Positions 1 through 10,801 of a stretch of DNA of 64,000 nucleotides are shown piece after piece (positions within the stretch are counted from its first letter, which is position 1; each line of letters starts with the position of its first letter). A program made the translations under genes and the position numbers. Below the pieces are notes generated by a model, which saw only the letters and a program-made list of their open reading frames with translations, made no database searches and was not told the origin of the DNA. Source of the stretch: Laetiporus sulphureus 93-53 (Eukaryota > Basidiomycota > Agaricomycetes > Polyporales > Laetiporaceae); NCBI RefSeq assembly GCF_001632365.1, contig NW_024468529.1:233762-297761 (forward strand). Direction: 5' to 3'.

Positions 1-180
1 GGGTTGTGAGTGCGCGCTTGTCATCAGCCTCGCATAAGCTCAGCGACTGGCTGCCACCACGAGGATTGCCAAAGTAAGCGTTCATTCGCATTCGTCTTCT
101 CAGCAGCAGCCACCCGCGTTCCTTCAGTCTCCCAGTCTCACCTCTCTCTTTCATCCGTTTCATTCTATCTATCAGCCAAG

Positions 181-710
181 ATGATGATCAAGGTGAAGGT
201 AAGTTGGCGTCGTGAACTCATTAGCTGGATTTGTCGGTCCTCACTGGTCCGGATAATTGCAGACGCTTACTGGCAAGGAGGTAAGTTGAGCAATCTTGCA
301 TGGCAACAGGCCGCCTCCGGTTGCGCGGTGTTCACATATATGATGCGCATATTGCGCTATAGATTGAGCTCGATATCGACCCCGATGATAAAGTGCGTGT
401 CAAGCCTCGACCCGGTCGTGCAGAGTTCTGACTGCTCGAATGCGCAGATCACGCGCATCAAGGAGAAAGTCGAGGAGCAGTCTGGTGTTCCACCACCGCA
501 GCAGCGTCTGATTTTTGCTGGGAGACAACTGTACGTTGTTCATCGTATTTATCACTGTTACGAGACGCTGAGTGGCGCGCCACGTCTGTCGATCCTTGAC
601 ATCCATCTACCTTCTCTCCACGCAGGGTGGATGAAAAGACAGCGAAGGAGGTTAACATCACAGCGGGAACGGTCCTGCACCTGGTATTAGCTCTTCGTGG
701 TGGCTGTTAA
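181..710 (+). CDS. RUB1: NEDD8/Rub1 ubiquitin-like modifier precursor
   Basis: Five exons (181-198, 263-280, 363-392, 448-530, 626-710) join in frame to a 77-residue ubiquitin fold. The first exon gives MMIKVK and the next two continue TLTGKE and IELDIDPDDK, as in NEDD8. The tail reads HLVLALRGGC: alanine at position 72, where ubiquitin has arginine, is the classical NEDD8 discriminator, and the lone Cys after Gly75-Gly76 must be removed by a Yuh1/UCHL3- or DEN1-type hydrolase before activation. In the family, the mature modifier is activated by Ula1-Uba3, transferred by Ubc12 and attached to cullins, controlling SCF-type ligases. Exon 2 is only 18 nt. The gene converges on SAP18, whose stop codon lies 298 bp downstream. 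The identification is secure. Confidence 0.93.
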
Positions 711-1008
711 GCCTACTAGGATTCCCGCCTGGTTCGAATCCGGGGCGTAGATAACGAGAAAGAAGAGACCATGACAATCGTCAGCTGTATTCCTCATGTC
801 ATACCTTGCTAGAATTGTGCCATAATCGCAATCGCAATGCTTTCCGTTTGCTTATTTTATGTACATGAACCATGCATCAGCGTCAGATGCGCTCATCTCG
901 AGTACGCTGAACTCTGAACGTGCTCATACTATATAAAAGATCTGCTTCGATTCGGACCCAACCAGCAAGCGTACAAAGATCAAGCAGAACGTGGATATAT
1001 TGGAGATC

Positions 1009-1997
1009 TCAGTCATACCGGCCTCTCCTCCTCGGTGGACTCCTCGACCGCGATGATGCGCGTCGCCCTCCTCTGTCACGGTCCCCGTAGAGGTCCCGCC
1101 TGATGGGTGGGGGCGAGTCTCGGCGCGGCGGTGGCACACGCCTGTCTACGTCTCTCCCAGAAAAGTCGCCTCCACGCCCTCCGCGTCCACCGCGAGGGAC
1201 AGACGGGGCAGGATTGGAGTCTCCTCGCCAGTGTCCTCCCCCGCGGCCCAATCCTCCAGGTGGACCAGGCACAGGCGCGAGTCCTCCTCCCCACCCACCA
1301 TCCGCACGGCTGCCGTTCTTCCACCCATTGGCCGCCCCAGCACCCGCCCCAGGTCCCGCTGTTCCCTTGATAGCCAGCTCGCCGCCCGGGCCAACAGCTA
1401 CTGTTGCGTTCTTTGGAAGGTGCACAGCGACGCAGAGATAGTCGCCAGGGACAAATCGCAGCTCGTCAAGCGTGCGCTCATCGTTTCCCGGAGGGATGTC
1501 CTCGTCGACGAGAAGGCGAGCTGCTGGCGCGTCGAGCGAACCAGGTTCGCCAAGGATGTCTCGTGAGTAGACCACGCCGAGCTCTTTCTGTGTGACACGA
1601 CCCCGTGTCGCGCTGTCAGCATACAGTGCGCGGAAGGAATAGCGGGCGAGGGGATGGCGGATCTCTGGAAGGGCAGGTGCGGTGGCGCGCAGGGTCGTCA
1701 GGACTTCGCGCAAGGTGGCATCCTTCCTAGAGGTCAATGGGGTATATTAGTGTGCATGTTCATATTGTATCAGCGGCTTTCACCCACCAGGTAAAAATCT
1801 GCTGCTCATCGGCAATTGGTAATGTCCCCTCCTCGAATTGTGGGAGGCGATGGAAGCTGCCAATTTTGATGAATGTGCGGACGAGGAACGGCGCAGTCTA
1901 AGACGAAGTTCAACGTGTGATTGCGATAATCAAGTTTATTGCCGCTCACTTTTTCTCTATCAATAATGGGGCGTCCTGCGGGTGTGGTTTCCTCCAT
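1009..1997 (-). CDS. SAP18: SAP18-family protein with long RS/RGG tail
   Basis: Three exons (1997-1950, 1897-1788, 1726-1009) join in frame to 291 residues. Residues 1-55 read through DREKTAPFLVRTFIKIG and end IFTWKDATLREVL, matching the SAP18 ubiquitin-like fold; the fold closes near residue 150 with a GDYLCVAVHLPKN segment. SAP18 is a subunit of Sin3 histone deacetylase complexes and of the ASAP/PSAP complexes bound to the exon junction complex. Animal SAP18 is about 150 residues. Here a second half of similar size is Gly/Arg/Ser/Pro-rich and ends in RSRSPPRRRGRYD, like splicing-factor tails. The start sits at the first in-frame ATG before the conserved DREKTAPF. The gene is divergent from the AlkB gene with 162 bp between the two start codons. 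Confidence 0.88.
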
Positions 1998-2159
1998 GTC
2001 CTCTAAAGTTCGGTTCGTCCGCGTCGAAGTGTTAGTGACCGTTGGTCGATGGTTAGGCGCCAGAAAGCTGGGAGGAATGTGCTTATGTAATGCTCCAAGT
2101 ATTGTGGCCGCCAGTCACTGTTGCGAGCTGTACCCTGCGGTCCCTTCCTGGCTAGCTTG
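1998..2159. promoter_or_regulatory. Short bidirectional promoter, SAP18 / AlkB
   Basis: Only 162 bp separate the two divergent start codons, so both genes must share control sequence here. No TATA box or clear palindrome is visible. This is inferred from gene geometry alone. Confidence 0.4.
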
Positions 2160-3281
2160 ATGCTACAATACCCTTATGACACAATTGTATCAAATAACAG
2201 AAAGCGCAGGCGCGATGAAGACGTGGAGTCTGGGCCAAGCCGTGCCTTCGCAAACAAGCAAAGCAAGGCAGAGATGGAGGACGTTGAGCCGGGGACCGTT
2301 CAGCCCAAGATGGTTCTCCGAATAGTTACGGACAGCGAGGCCCTTCATCAGATGCAAACTGTCGTCAACGAGCCCAAAGATGCAATCAAAGGGTCCGCTT
2401 CTGGCTCTGACGCAGACTCCCTCTTTGATGACACGTCGCCGGCCGCTGCTCATGCTGTCCGGAATCCAACTCATGATGTTCGCGACCGGCATGGCATTCC
2501 TTCATATGCTAAGGCTTCTACGACTAATACGCCTATTTCATCAATCGCAGCGACTATGTCACCTGCGCGACGTACTGGACCACCCATTCAAGGCCTCTAT
2601 TTCGATCCGACCCTCCGTCTACCAGACGGGCTTGCGGAGGAAGTTATGTGGACCTGCATACGTACCTATTTCCAACGCAGCACCGCAGACCAGGTGATGC
2701 TTTTCGAGCGTGCTTGTTCCTCGTCCAGCAGCGGCCTACCTCCCATCCTCACCTCTCTCCTCGCATCGCTATCCGAGCTCCTCCTCCCGGTACTCTCGCC
2801 AGAGAAGCACGCCCTGCTTTTCCCACCAGCGCCAACACTATTCGCGCGCCAGGCCATACTGAACTTGTACTGGCCTGGAGACGGCATCACTGCCCATGTC
2901 GATCTACTGGACCGTTATGGCGATGGCATAATTTGCGTGAGCTTAGGCTCGGGCTGTGTGATGCAGTTCGCGAAGGTCAAAGATGGTTTCCGAGGCGACG
3001 AGCCTGCGTCTCAGAGGTTACTTGATGATGATGCCCAGGAGAGCGATGCCTGCGGCGTGTATCTCCCACCCGGCAGTGTCATCGTCTTCTCGGAAGAGGC
3101 GCGGTACGAATGGACCCATGGGATACCCAGACGCATGGAAGATCTGGTCGAGTCCGAGGATATGCATGCGCCTCCAAGGAGGATTTCTAGAGAGCTCAGG
3201 CTCAGCGTTACTTTTCGCTGGTTGTTGCCAGGCGCAGATGTGGTTGGTGGGCCTGAGCATCGTGAAAAGCCCTTAGTCTAA
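2160..3281 (+). CDS. AlkB-family Fe(II)/2-oxoglutarate dioxygenase
   Basis: A single open frame of 373 residues starts at the first ATG (2160); the frame is open slightly further upstream but has no earlier ATG. The C-terminal half is an AlkB double-stranded beta-helix. It has NLYWPGDGITAHVDLLDRYG with the iron-binding His-x-Asp (about H246, D248), the second His in WTHGIPRR (about H320), and the 2-oxoglutarate/substrate arginine region RELRLSVTFRW (Arg about 353). AlkB enzymes oxidatively demethylate nucleic acids, and some act on proteins. The first ~140 residues are low complexity with a basic RKRRRDED stretch near the start, consistent with nuclear targeting. The subfamily (ALKBH2, 4, 6, 7 or 8-like) cannot be decided by eye, so the substrate is open. 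An unrecognised intron in the N-terminal region is possible. Confidence 0.85.
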   Translation: MLQYPYDTIVSNNRKRRRDEDVESGPSRAFANKQSKAEMEDVEPGTVQPKMVLRIVTDSEALHQMQTVVNEPKDAIKGSASGSDADSLFDDTSPAAAHAVRNPTHDVRDRHGIPSYAKASTTNTPISSIAATMSPARRTGPPIQGLYFDPTLRLPDGLAEEVMWTCIRTYFQRSTADQVMLFERACSSSSSGLPPILTSLLASLSELLLPVLSPEKHALLFPPAPTLFARQAILNLYWPGDGITAHVDLLDRYGDGIICVSLGSGCVMQFAKVKDGFRGDEPASQRLLDDDAQESDACGVYLPPGSVIVFSEEARYEWTHGIPRRMEDLVESEDMHAPPRRISRELRLSVTFRWLLPGADVVGGPEHREKPLV

Positions 3282-3500
3282 TGACATGGATCCCCGACTC
3301 TGGTCGCTAATTCGTCACATTGTTCGGGTATACGAGAGTATAAGATTCTATCCGTTTTCCGAATAAGTAAGTATGCCATCACTTTTGGTTATCTGGTCGC
3401 TTACACGGTATATTGGTTGTCGGGTATCACTTAAGGTCCCAATATATACAGTCTCACAATCAACAGACCACCCATCAAGAAATTTTTGTACGCCGTTATC

Positions 3501-5245
3501 TCAGTCATCCCTTTGCGCGACGCCGACTCGTTTGTTGCCTTGATCGACTGCAACAAATTGTCAGTGAAGTTTATGAGGTTTTCTGTGATTGCACTCACAG
3601 ACGATGTATAGCGACTTTAAAAACACGTCACCGAAGATGTCGTATCTGAGGTCTCCACGACTCTGAATGCCGCCGAACGTATATCCTTGGCCGGCATCAC
3701 TATATCCAAAGTCCACTTCATTCAGCTGCAACACCGCGTCATTTAGCTGCACTCTACAGAGAGGATCGGGGGCCTGTGCATACCCTATACATCGTATGCC
3801 CAATGGCGAAGTAGATCTCGGGGAGCCGAGCGTGGTTAGGGTAGATCCAACCACCTCGGTGGTTGCTGTATTGCGCGCCATCTATGGAATGGTAGATTCG
3901 CTCCACGACATCGTCGTGCACAAGACAGAGCGTGGTGCCAGTATCGAGTATGGCCGAGTTGTCCTGGTGCCTGTTGTGTGATCTGCCGTTGAGCATCCAA
4001 GCGGCCGACGCCACCTGCCAGAATCCCAATTGGCTTGACGGAAGAAGAGGATCAATAGAGAAGACCGGGCATATGGAGAGGACCTTACGTGGTGATATGA
4101 TGGTACACAATGGGATGACGCGTCACAGTCTCGTCGATGAAACCTAGGATTCGGAAATGTCGCCTCGTCAGGCTTCAGGCCTCACTTTAAAGGCATGGTG
4201 CACAGACGATTGCTTACCAAACGAATAGAAGCTTTGCTCAGATCCGTGGCCAAGCTTGACTGTGAAGACCGGCTGCGTATCTGCGTATGAGCGATCGGAT
4301 TGACACTCCAGGAACCTGAGGACTTGCTAGATCAATCAACTTGTTCTGTATCATGTTTTCCATGGGAGTAGCAACTCGGCGAGGCTTCACGGTATTGATC
4401 GTCGGCCATGCCAATCCTAAAAGACCATCGTTGCCGCCGTCGGACAAGAAACTGGAGCTGAGTTCCTTCGCGACCTCCAATGCCTGGCCATGGATGTGCA
4501 CGCCGGCGACTCTTACGTGATCGGTATAGACATCTCCCGACGCAGAAGAACCGTCGCCATACGATATCTCCCAGGTCCCATCAGCCTTTCGTGCTGTGGC
4601 GGAGCGGTGGGGATGATACACTCGGTGTTGCTGGCGGTACTTCAGTGCGCCCGCAATCTCGGAGCTAGACGGTTCCGCGCCAGGGTGAACCGGTTCCTGA
4701 AGCATGTGACCAGGCATGTAACTCACCTCCAGACCCACATGTCGGACGAGCCGGTGTCGAAATCTAACATCAGCGTGATGGGAGGCATCCCGATGCTCAC
4801 GGGTACAACATATTCCGTACTGTCGGACCATCCGATCAGATATTCCGGAACCGTCGTGTGCAACCGAGTTTTAACGGACTCACTCTGGGGGGACGAGGGT
4901 TGCAAGTGCACATTCGAACGGTCAGCGATCTCGAAGTCGCCCAGAAGCGCCCACAAGGTATATCGCACCGTTCTGGATGGACTCAGCAGGAACTTCATGG
5001 TCCGTGCTACGATCGAGCATCCCTCTCACTTTTACGACGACATTGTTTCTGAAGGCGAATCCGCCATATTTACCGGCCTCGAAACCATATCTTTTTGCTG
5101 CGCGCGCATACGCTGCATAGAATGAAGGGCGGAAGCCTTGGCGGTAACGGTCTGGGCGGGAGAGATGGTGCAGTCGCTGCTCGGCCATGGGCGAGGGTTC
5201 TTCGATGTGCGCGTTGGCTTCGGCTCTGGAGTGGAAGCAGCCCAT
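3501..5245 (-). CDS. Pepsin-like (A1) aspartic protease, aspergillopepsin type
   Basis: Multi-exon gene. Both catalytic motifs are present: DFDTGSSDMW at 4783-4750 and ILDTGTTL near 3930. Family landmarks run in order: a propeptide-like start (SFYAAYARAAKRYG), WEISYGDGSSASGDVY, NDGLLGLAWPTINTV, PVFTVKLGHG, QLGFWQVASAAWML, FGGIQS, and a last exon giving LYIVFDQGNKRVGVAQ. Seven junctions are in phase with 30-74 nt introns. The exception is around 4694-4727. The best donor (GTGAGT, 4726) gives a frameshift, while an in-frame join needs a weak GTCTGG donor and a 38-nt intron. The annotated ATG (5245) is the first in frame and gives no hydrophobic signal peptide, so an upstream exon may be missing. 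The Cys pair forming the conserved second-lobe disulphide is absent. It is likely an acid endopeptidase, and activity is uncertain. Confidence 0.8.
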
Positions 5246-6848
5246 GGGAATGAGTTATAAGGATAGCTCCCTGGCTGAAGGTGGCAATCGTATAAGCATT
5301 CGCGCCGCACTGTTCCGCAAAGTGTGCGCGTTACGCTCAAAGTGGCTCAAAGCTATTTGTAGCACAGCGCCTAGTAAGGGATATCCACCAATGTAGTCGT
5401 CCGGCAGGTCAAGACACAGTTGATGTTGCTGCAGAGCAAGAAGAGAGTGGAACAAGTGCCACTGTTGGGCGGAGTGCCATCGGTGCGATACTGACGTACC
5501 CACGCTCGAGCAAAGAAAGCAAGCTGTGATCTATATCCAGGACTTGTATGGCCCACGTGATATGTGTCATAAAGAAGGCTGTGAAGATGCAAAGTCGCTT
5601 TAAGTCCCGGCGAGCGCGGCCGCGCAGACGGCGGTGCAACACGGATTGCAAAGCGCTAGTACTGTGGTCTCATGTCGAAAAGAAAAGACAGTTGCTGCGG
5701 TCGACGACTGGCTTCAGAAGGAAACCGACGTTCAGGACGCACGTTCAGGGTGCTGGTAAATACTCCGTACAAGCACCGGAAGAACCTGAGAGACGGTGAC
5801 AGCGCTCTGCGTTCGGCCTTCCTGAATGTTGACATCGAACTTTGCTAAGTATTTTTCATGCGGCAAGTACCGTCGCAAGAATACAATACAGCTTCCATGT
5901 TTCATGGAGAGATGCGGGAAGAAATTGGAACTTGATGGAATTGCGTCGATGCCGCAAGCCGTCCGCATATGCTGCGGCGGAAGCACCACGGCCTACTACT
6001 GAGCCCTACTCCCCTTTTGATGCACCGCGTCCGCTTGAAATAAAACTTCAGTACCTGTTCCCTGTCAGCAGCCAACTGCTCTTGCATGCTGTGGGCTTAA
6101 GATCACCTCATGATCTTTTTTCGTAACAGTAGAAATGAGGGGGCGCGTGGCGAAAAGGTGTATGTCACGTGCGAATTGTGTTCTGTGGCCAATCAAGCTT
6201 GGTATTTCCGAACAAGCGCTGAAGGCTTGAAGATTGGCCGCCTGTTAGTAGGCCCGTCCTACACAAAGACCGACCTCATTGTCCCGCTATAGTCTGGCTC
6301 GGAGGTTTATACTAGCATAATGCTGCTACAGGGACGTGTCTATTTCCACCCACTTTCGCTCAGATAATGCGTTGTTTGATTGGGTTTCGCACTTATGCTC
6401 TTTTCCCTGATGACAACCCATATGCGCTCAAAGTCGACACATTTCCTTCGGGCCTCAGAAAGCATTCTCTTCCCGACACCTTGAACACGTGAAGGAATCA
6501 TCGCATGTAGCGTTGACGCTATCCAGACTATGAGTCTGTCCTTCGTGTATACTTCGCCGTGATGCTACTCGGACGAATCTACTGCAAGAACACCGGCTGT
6601 GATCAGCTGACTCGGGCTTCAAGTACGGTTCACACCACGGCAACATCCTCCTTTCGCTTTGTTCTTCCGTCGAGGTTCTGGCTCCTTTTCTAAGTTTCGG
6701 ACGGTGCCATTGTGTGCCTCGACGGCTGCGTTCTCTGAGTCAGCTCGGCAGCCTGAGGACGGGAAGGTGATGCTCGGAAACAATCTGTCGACCGCGATAC
6801 ATGCAATCATGTGTGCAGCAATACAGACACGATGATGGTCCCTTGCGA
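5246..6848. other. No gene recognised; possible upstream protease exon
   Basis: Only short, mutually overlapping open frames are seen. On the minus strand near 5650-5540 a hydrophobic stretch (LCIFTAFFMTHITWAIQ) resembles a signal peptide and could be the missing first exon of the protease, or part of a small Cys-containing secreted protein ending near 5371. Neither join can be proved from sequence alone. Confidence 0.3.
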
Positions 6849-7091
6849 TCACCAACGTGCCTGGGCATTCCGGCCAACCCCATGACGAGACTTCTCTATC
6901 GGATGCCCTGGGGCCTTCATACGTTTTGCTAGGTAATTGTCATACAAGCTATCGGAGTTGAACTGAATGGGTGTCGATGCATAGATGTTATGGCAATTTG
7001 ACATCTCAATGGTGTCCATCCTGAGCACCTTGCTATCAAATGCCACTGCAACGCCGCACAGAAGCCAAAAGAATAAGCAGGCACGCATCAT
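6849..7091 (-). CDS. Hypothetical small secreted protein (80 aa, may be partial)
   Basis: The product begins MMRACLFFWLLCGVAVAF, a convincing signal peptide with a predicted cut after AVA. A short polar chain follows with one Cys in the mature part (MSNCHN) and no recognisable domain. The frame closes after 80 residues, and the real gene may continue through an intron. Open frames further along the same strand at 6855-6619 and 6646-6455 are Cys-containing and could be later exons. Codon evidence is weak and no family is recognised. It lies in the same gene-poor stretch as the two secreted paralogues but does not resemble them. Confidence 0.3.
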   Translation of the reverse strand: MMRACLFFWLLCGVAVAFDSKVLRMDTIEMSNCHNIYASTPIQFNSDSLYDNYLAKRMKAPGHPIEKSRHGVGRNAQARW

Positions 7092-7843
7092 CTCGGGCGA
7101 TTGATCACCGAATTCTTGGAATCATCACGGCTTACAAATTCTCCAGAATCAACGTTAAAGTAAGGTTTCTCCATATACAGCAATGTGGCCTGACGATCGC
7201 CCATCAAAGTTTCTACACTCATATCCCGTCGCCGGCTTACCTCCAAGGCGTACCTGGTTTTATCACGTCGCCCATTCTCCATAGCTCCGCTGTCGACGTG
7301 CTTGTTTGTCAGCTCCGAGACCGGCGTGGTCTCGAATGCCCCTTTGTGCTGCCGGTCAATCACTTCTCCGTTTCTTGCGATGGCATCTTTTTCTCGAACG
7401 TCTTGTCAGAAAACTCTACCGTGTTGCGCGCACAACGTCCGGAGACAATCGGCGGCCGCCCCTCTGTCTGTTTGACTGGCATGGCTTACACATCGACTTC
7501 ATTCCTCCGTTACAGCCATTCAGTAAGACCGGACATGAATTGCATTACCGCACTTTGTTGGCCTAACATACCGGTGCTGTCCCGACCGTCATGCATCTAA
7601 TGCGATTGGCCGCTATGCGTCGAAGCAGACCCTACCCAGACCGACTTTCCAGACATCAGGCGAAGCTGAGATTGTGAGAGCATTCCCATCTGTCCTGGCC
7701 TTCCTGCCGTGCTTCCAGCCGAATGACGGGAGATGCGCTCAAGAAGACTTCCAGGCGTATCGGTACCGAACGTATTGCTGGCGACACTGTTAATGCAATT
7801 CGGTATTTCACGGAGAGTCACCGACGTTGGCCCATACTCCGGA
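7092..7843. other. Intergenic, no gene recognised
   Basis: Short open frames on both strands overlap each other and show no known motif. The right end forms the upstream region of the first secreted paralogue. Confidence 0.35.
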
Positions 7844-7850
7844 TATATAA
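7844..7850 (+). promoter_or_regulatory. TATA box of secreted paralogue 1
   Basis: TATATAA lies 83 bp before the ATG at 7933, a normal distance for a fungal TATA promoter. Its paralogue has the same arrangement. Confidence 0.55.
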
Positions 7851-7932
7851 CAGCTGTCATAGCATGGTGGGGGCACCAACGGTCTCACCGTGCCAGCCAT
7901 TTGTTGTGCCCACTCATTGACAACCGCATACC

Positions 7933-8572
7933 ATGCAGTTGATTACGATAATCTCCCTCTTCTCAATGCTTTCTCTCCTCCTATACGGGAGCGTCACTTC
8001 TCTCTCAATCAAGCGACAAATCATCAACGAATACGCCGGGTCGATAGTCGCACCTGCTAATTATACTGGCATTGCGCCCGGAGCGGCGTTCGATTTCGAC
8101 TACGATTCGGTCAACGTGTGTGAGTCCGGGTACGAGCCCATCACGGTATGGCTACTCGAGCAGGCACCCTCCGTCGACGCTATGGCATCCGACGGAACGT
8201 TCGAGGATGGCACATACCTATATCGCTTCGGCGAGTGGCTCATTCCGAACTTCGGTACGTCTAGGGATGTATCAAGAGGATATCATGAGCTAAATTGTCT
8301 CTGCATTGCCCCAGGTCTTCCTGCACAGCAGGATCCGCCACCGCCGCCCGACAATCTTACAATGCCCGACTTTTCCTCTGCCGCCTTAGGCTCTTATATC
8401 TTCACAAACGCCACGTTCTACCTGACTATCGTGGAGACATATGAGAACTGCCCCGTAAGCATCCACGTCCGATGGGATAGACAACTATTAATCCGCCGTC
8501 CAGGGATACATTCCGTATGAATACGGCGTTACTGCGAACGTGATCGTCTATAACGCTACTACAAGCTTCTGA
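7933..8572 (+). CDS. Small secreted glycoprotein, tandem paralogue 1
   Basis: Three exons (7933-8254, 8315-8454, 8504-8572) join in frame to 176 residues. A signal peptide (MQLITIISLFSMLSLLLYGS...) leads to a Lys-Arg pair (SIKR|QI), a typical Kex2 processing site. The mature part carries N-glycosylation sequons (NYT, NLT, NAT, NATT), two cysteines (VCESGYEP and YENCP) that could pair, a PPPPP stretch, and ends NVIVYNATTSF. No catalytic motif is visible. It is a paralogue of the gene at 10802-11441: same intron positions and phases, same total length, and alignable end to end. A role outside the cell is inferred. The family is not one I can name. Confidence 0.82.
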
Positions 8573-10718
8573 TCGCTTTCATTACTTCGCGAGAAAATGT
8601 TGCACATGGGTCGGCAATTCTAGCTTACTTATAGGATAAGTGATCGAGTATTTCCTCGGACAGTTCAGTGCGAACGGTTAGCTATGCTGTATTCTTTGTC
8701 TACTAGTGAGTGCCAGGCAATGACAATTGATTGGGCCCTTTAAGGTGCGCTTTGCGGATGGTAACATTAAGTCCTTAGTTTTTCAGGATGGGGTCAGAAA
8801 TGCCGACTTGAGCATGGCAGCGATGCCTAAACCACGTGCATGCACCTTCAGCTTACTAGGCCTATACTCAAACTCGCGCAAGTGGGTAAACCTCCCCCCC
8901 CAAGGACGCGTTGGCCACGTGATCGCGGTCTTGGTGGCGACTCGGAAAAGATAGTTATATTAACCGCAGACCATGAAATTGTAACGAAATACTGTCTTTG
9001 GCCATAATTAGGGCAACATCGTTGCAAAAGAGTACTGCGGTGTCAGAATTTGTCCGTGTTCATCCTGCTTCGAGGCGGAAGATGTCGTGCACCGCTGGCT
9101 TCACGCATATAATGCTCAAAAATGGTCAAGGACTGCTTATCCGGCCAGAGCTCGGCATCAAGACTACTAGGGCGTGTTATTTTCTGGAGTACAATAACGA
9201 CACGATGACAAGTTGGCCAGCAGCGAACGATGAAGATACCGATAAACCGAAACTCGATGTCTGTTATATGCTCTTTGTGCTTATGTCTTATCAAATATGG
9301 CTACGCATCGCAGGGATCGTCGGGATTGACATCGCGCATAGATCGACCGATGAAATTGCAGTCAGAGGTTCGGTTTGCCGGCCATGACTATAGGTGAGCC
9401 TGCATGCTCTACCGAATCAGAAACAATCTCTGACGAAGCCGAAACTTACCATACAATCGCTATACAGCGTCTTACTGAGTAGCATCGCATGTTTCTGACA
9501 CAATCAGGAAGTGCGGATCGGAATGCATTCGAAGGGACTCGGCTCAAGCACTAGCACTGCACGTTTTCCGCAACGTGTTTGGATTGTACTGGAGCATTAT
9601 CATGGACGATGGCGCTCTAGTAAGTTCTCGTCCTCATGGTCCGCCTAAGTCTATACCGGCTACGGCTACCGTTTCGCCTTCACTCAGTTCTTGCTAGCAC
9701 AATGCTCATGCGGAAAGCATCTACATAGGTGTCATTATGCTGTGGCGATCCGCTCTCGATCCGCTCTTGGATTATGGATCTCAATGTTCGCCACGGAGAG
9801 AATGCCTTCCTCATTGCAAGATGCGAACGCTTGGCTAGATGTGGTTGGCGTGCCCGGCTCGGATTCGTTCCACGGGCTCTTCTAGGCGATATAATCACAG
9901 ACCCAGTCAAGGTTTGAATCCATTGCCATCGACAAGTCTGTGCTGCGGCGCCTAGATGCATTCCGCAATACATATCAGAGTGAAACGCTTCCCGATTAGC
10001 GACGCAGCTAGTGCGCTGAGCAAATCTGGCCGCGCGGAGGCACGCGATGCTGCTCAGATCATACGAAACCTCGGAATTGTGCGTCATAATCTGTGAGTGC
10101 TATGAATAGCGCCACTGTGCCTTCAAGGTGTAACTGGTTTCATGATGCCGCCCATTAATGATCACAGGCGAACGTTGACATCGGAATGGTGTTCTTGGGT
10201 TCAACTTCGGTTTGGTTCGGTCGCGCAGTCGCCGGACGTCTCAGTGCTTGATTTTTGCTCCCGTATGCTCGGCTGCAACGTGCGCCGGCGGGCGTCAACT
10301 GGTCTCCTCAGTTTTTCTCTTCTGGCTCCCGACTACACTGTGCTGCATAACTCCCTGCTGTCTCATTCCTCGTCAATAGGTGAATTCTTGGTTAAAGTCT
10401 GGCTCTCCGGGGATCGACGTGCTCCTTCAACAATACAGCCCAGTCGTAGTATCCATGATATCATCGGGAAATACTTCCATGACTGTCGGCCTCTCTTTTG
10501 CAAATGACAAGCCCGGCACTACGAGTCGTGTGGAGAGTATGACGCTTCCCATTGGTTAGGTGATTGAAAGTCGAGACCGCCGGTTGACGGACAGACGCCC
10601 TCATCGCATATAGGGAGGATCGGGGCCGTCAAGGTCAAGGCGGTGTAGACGTTTCATCGTGCCTTGATCCGTACCTCAAGGCAGTCATCTATGTAAGCGT
10701 ACGGCTACTTCGGCTCAA
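8573..10718. other. Spacer between secreted paralogues
   Basis: About 2.1 kb without a supportable gene. Open frames at 8998-9387 (+), 9680-10087 (-) and 10142-10507 (+) lack motifs and overlap others. I see no transposase, long terminal repeat or third paralogue, though a decayed element cannot be excluded by eye. Confidence 0.35.
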
Positions 10719-10727
10719 TATATATAA
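10719..10727 (+). promoter_or_regulatory. TATA box of secreted paralogue 2
   Basis: TATATATAA lies 75-83 bp before the ATG at 10802, matching the spacing seen for paralogue 1. Confidence 0.55.
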
Positions 10728-10801
10728 GTGCTGCAGTCCGATACCCCAAGGAACTCATCACACGAGCTTTGTGTGCCCCCAACCACAGAAGGCCACCAAA
10801 C

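Noticed and set aside
725..750. GGTTCGAATCC, a perfect tRNA B-box-like sequence with a T-arm-like hairpin, just after the NEDD8 stop
   Set aside because: The 3' strand of the would-be acceptor stem (GCGTAGA) has no complementary TCTACGC at the right distance upstream, and the D and anticodon arms do not form. At most a chance match or a tRNA remnant.
8998..9387. 129-residue plus-strand frame between the secreted paralogues as a third gene
   Set aside because: No signal peptide, no shared blocks with the paralogues, and other frames overlap it.
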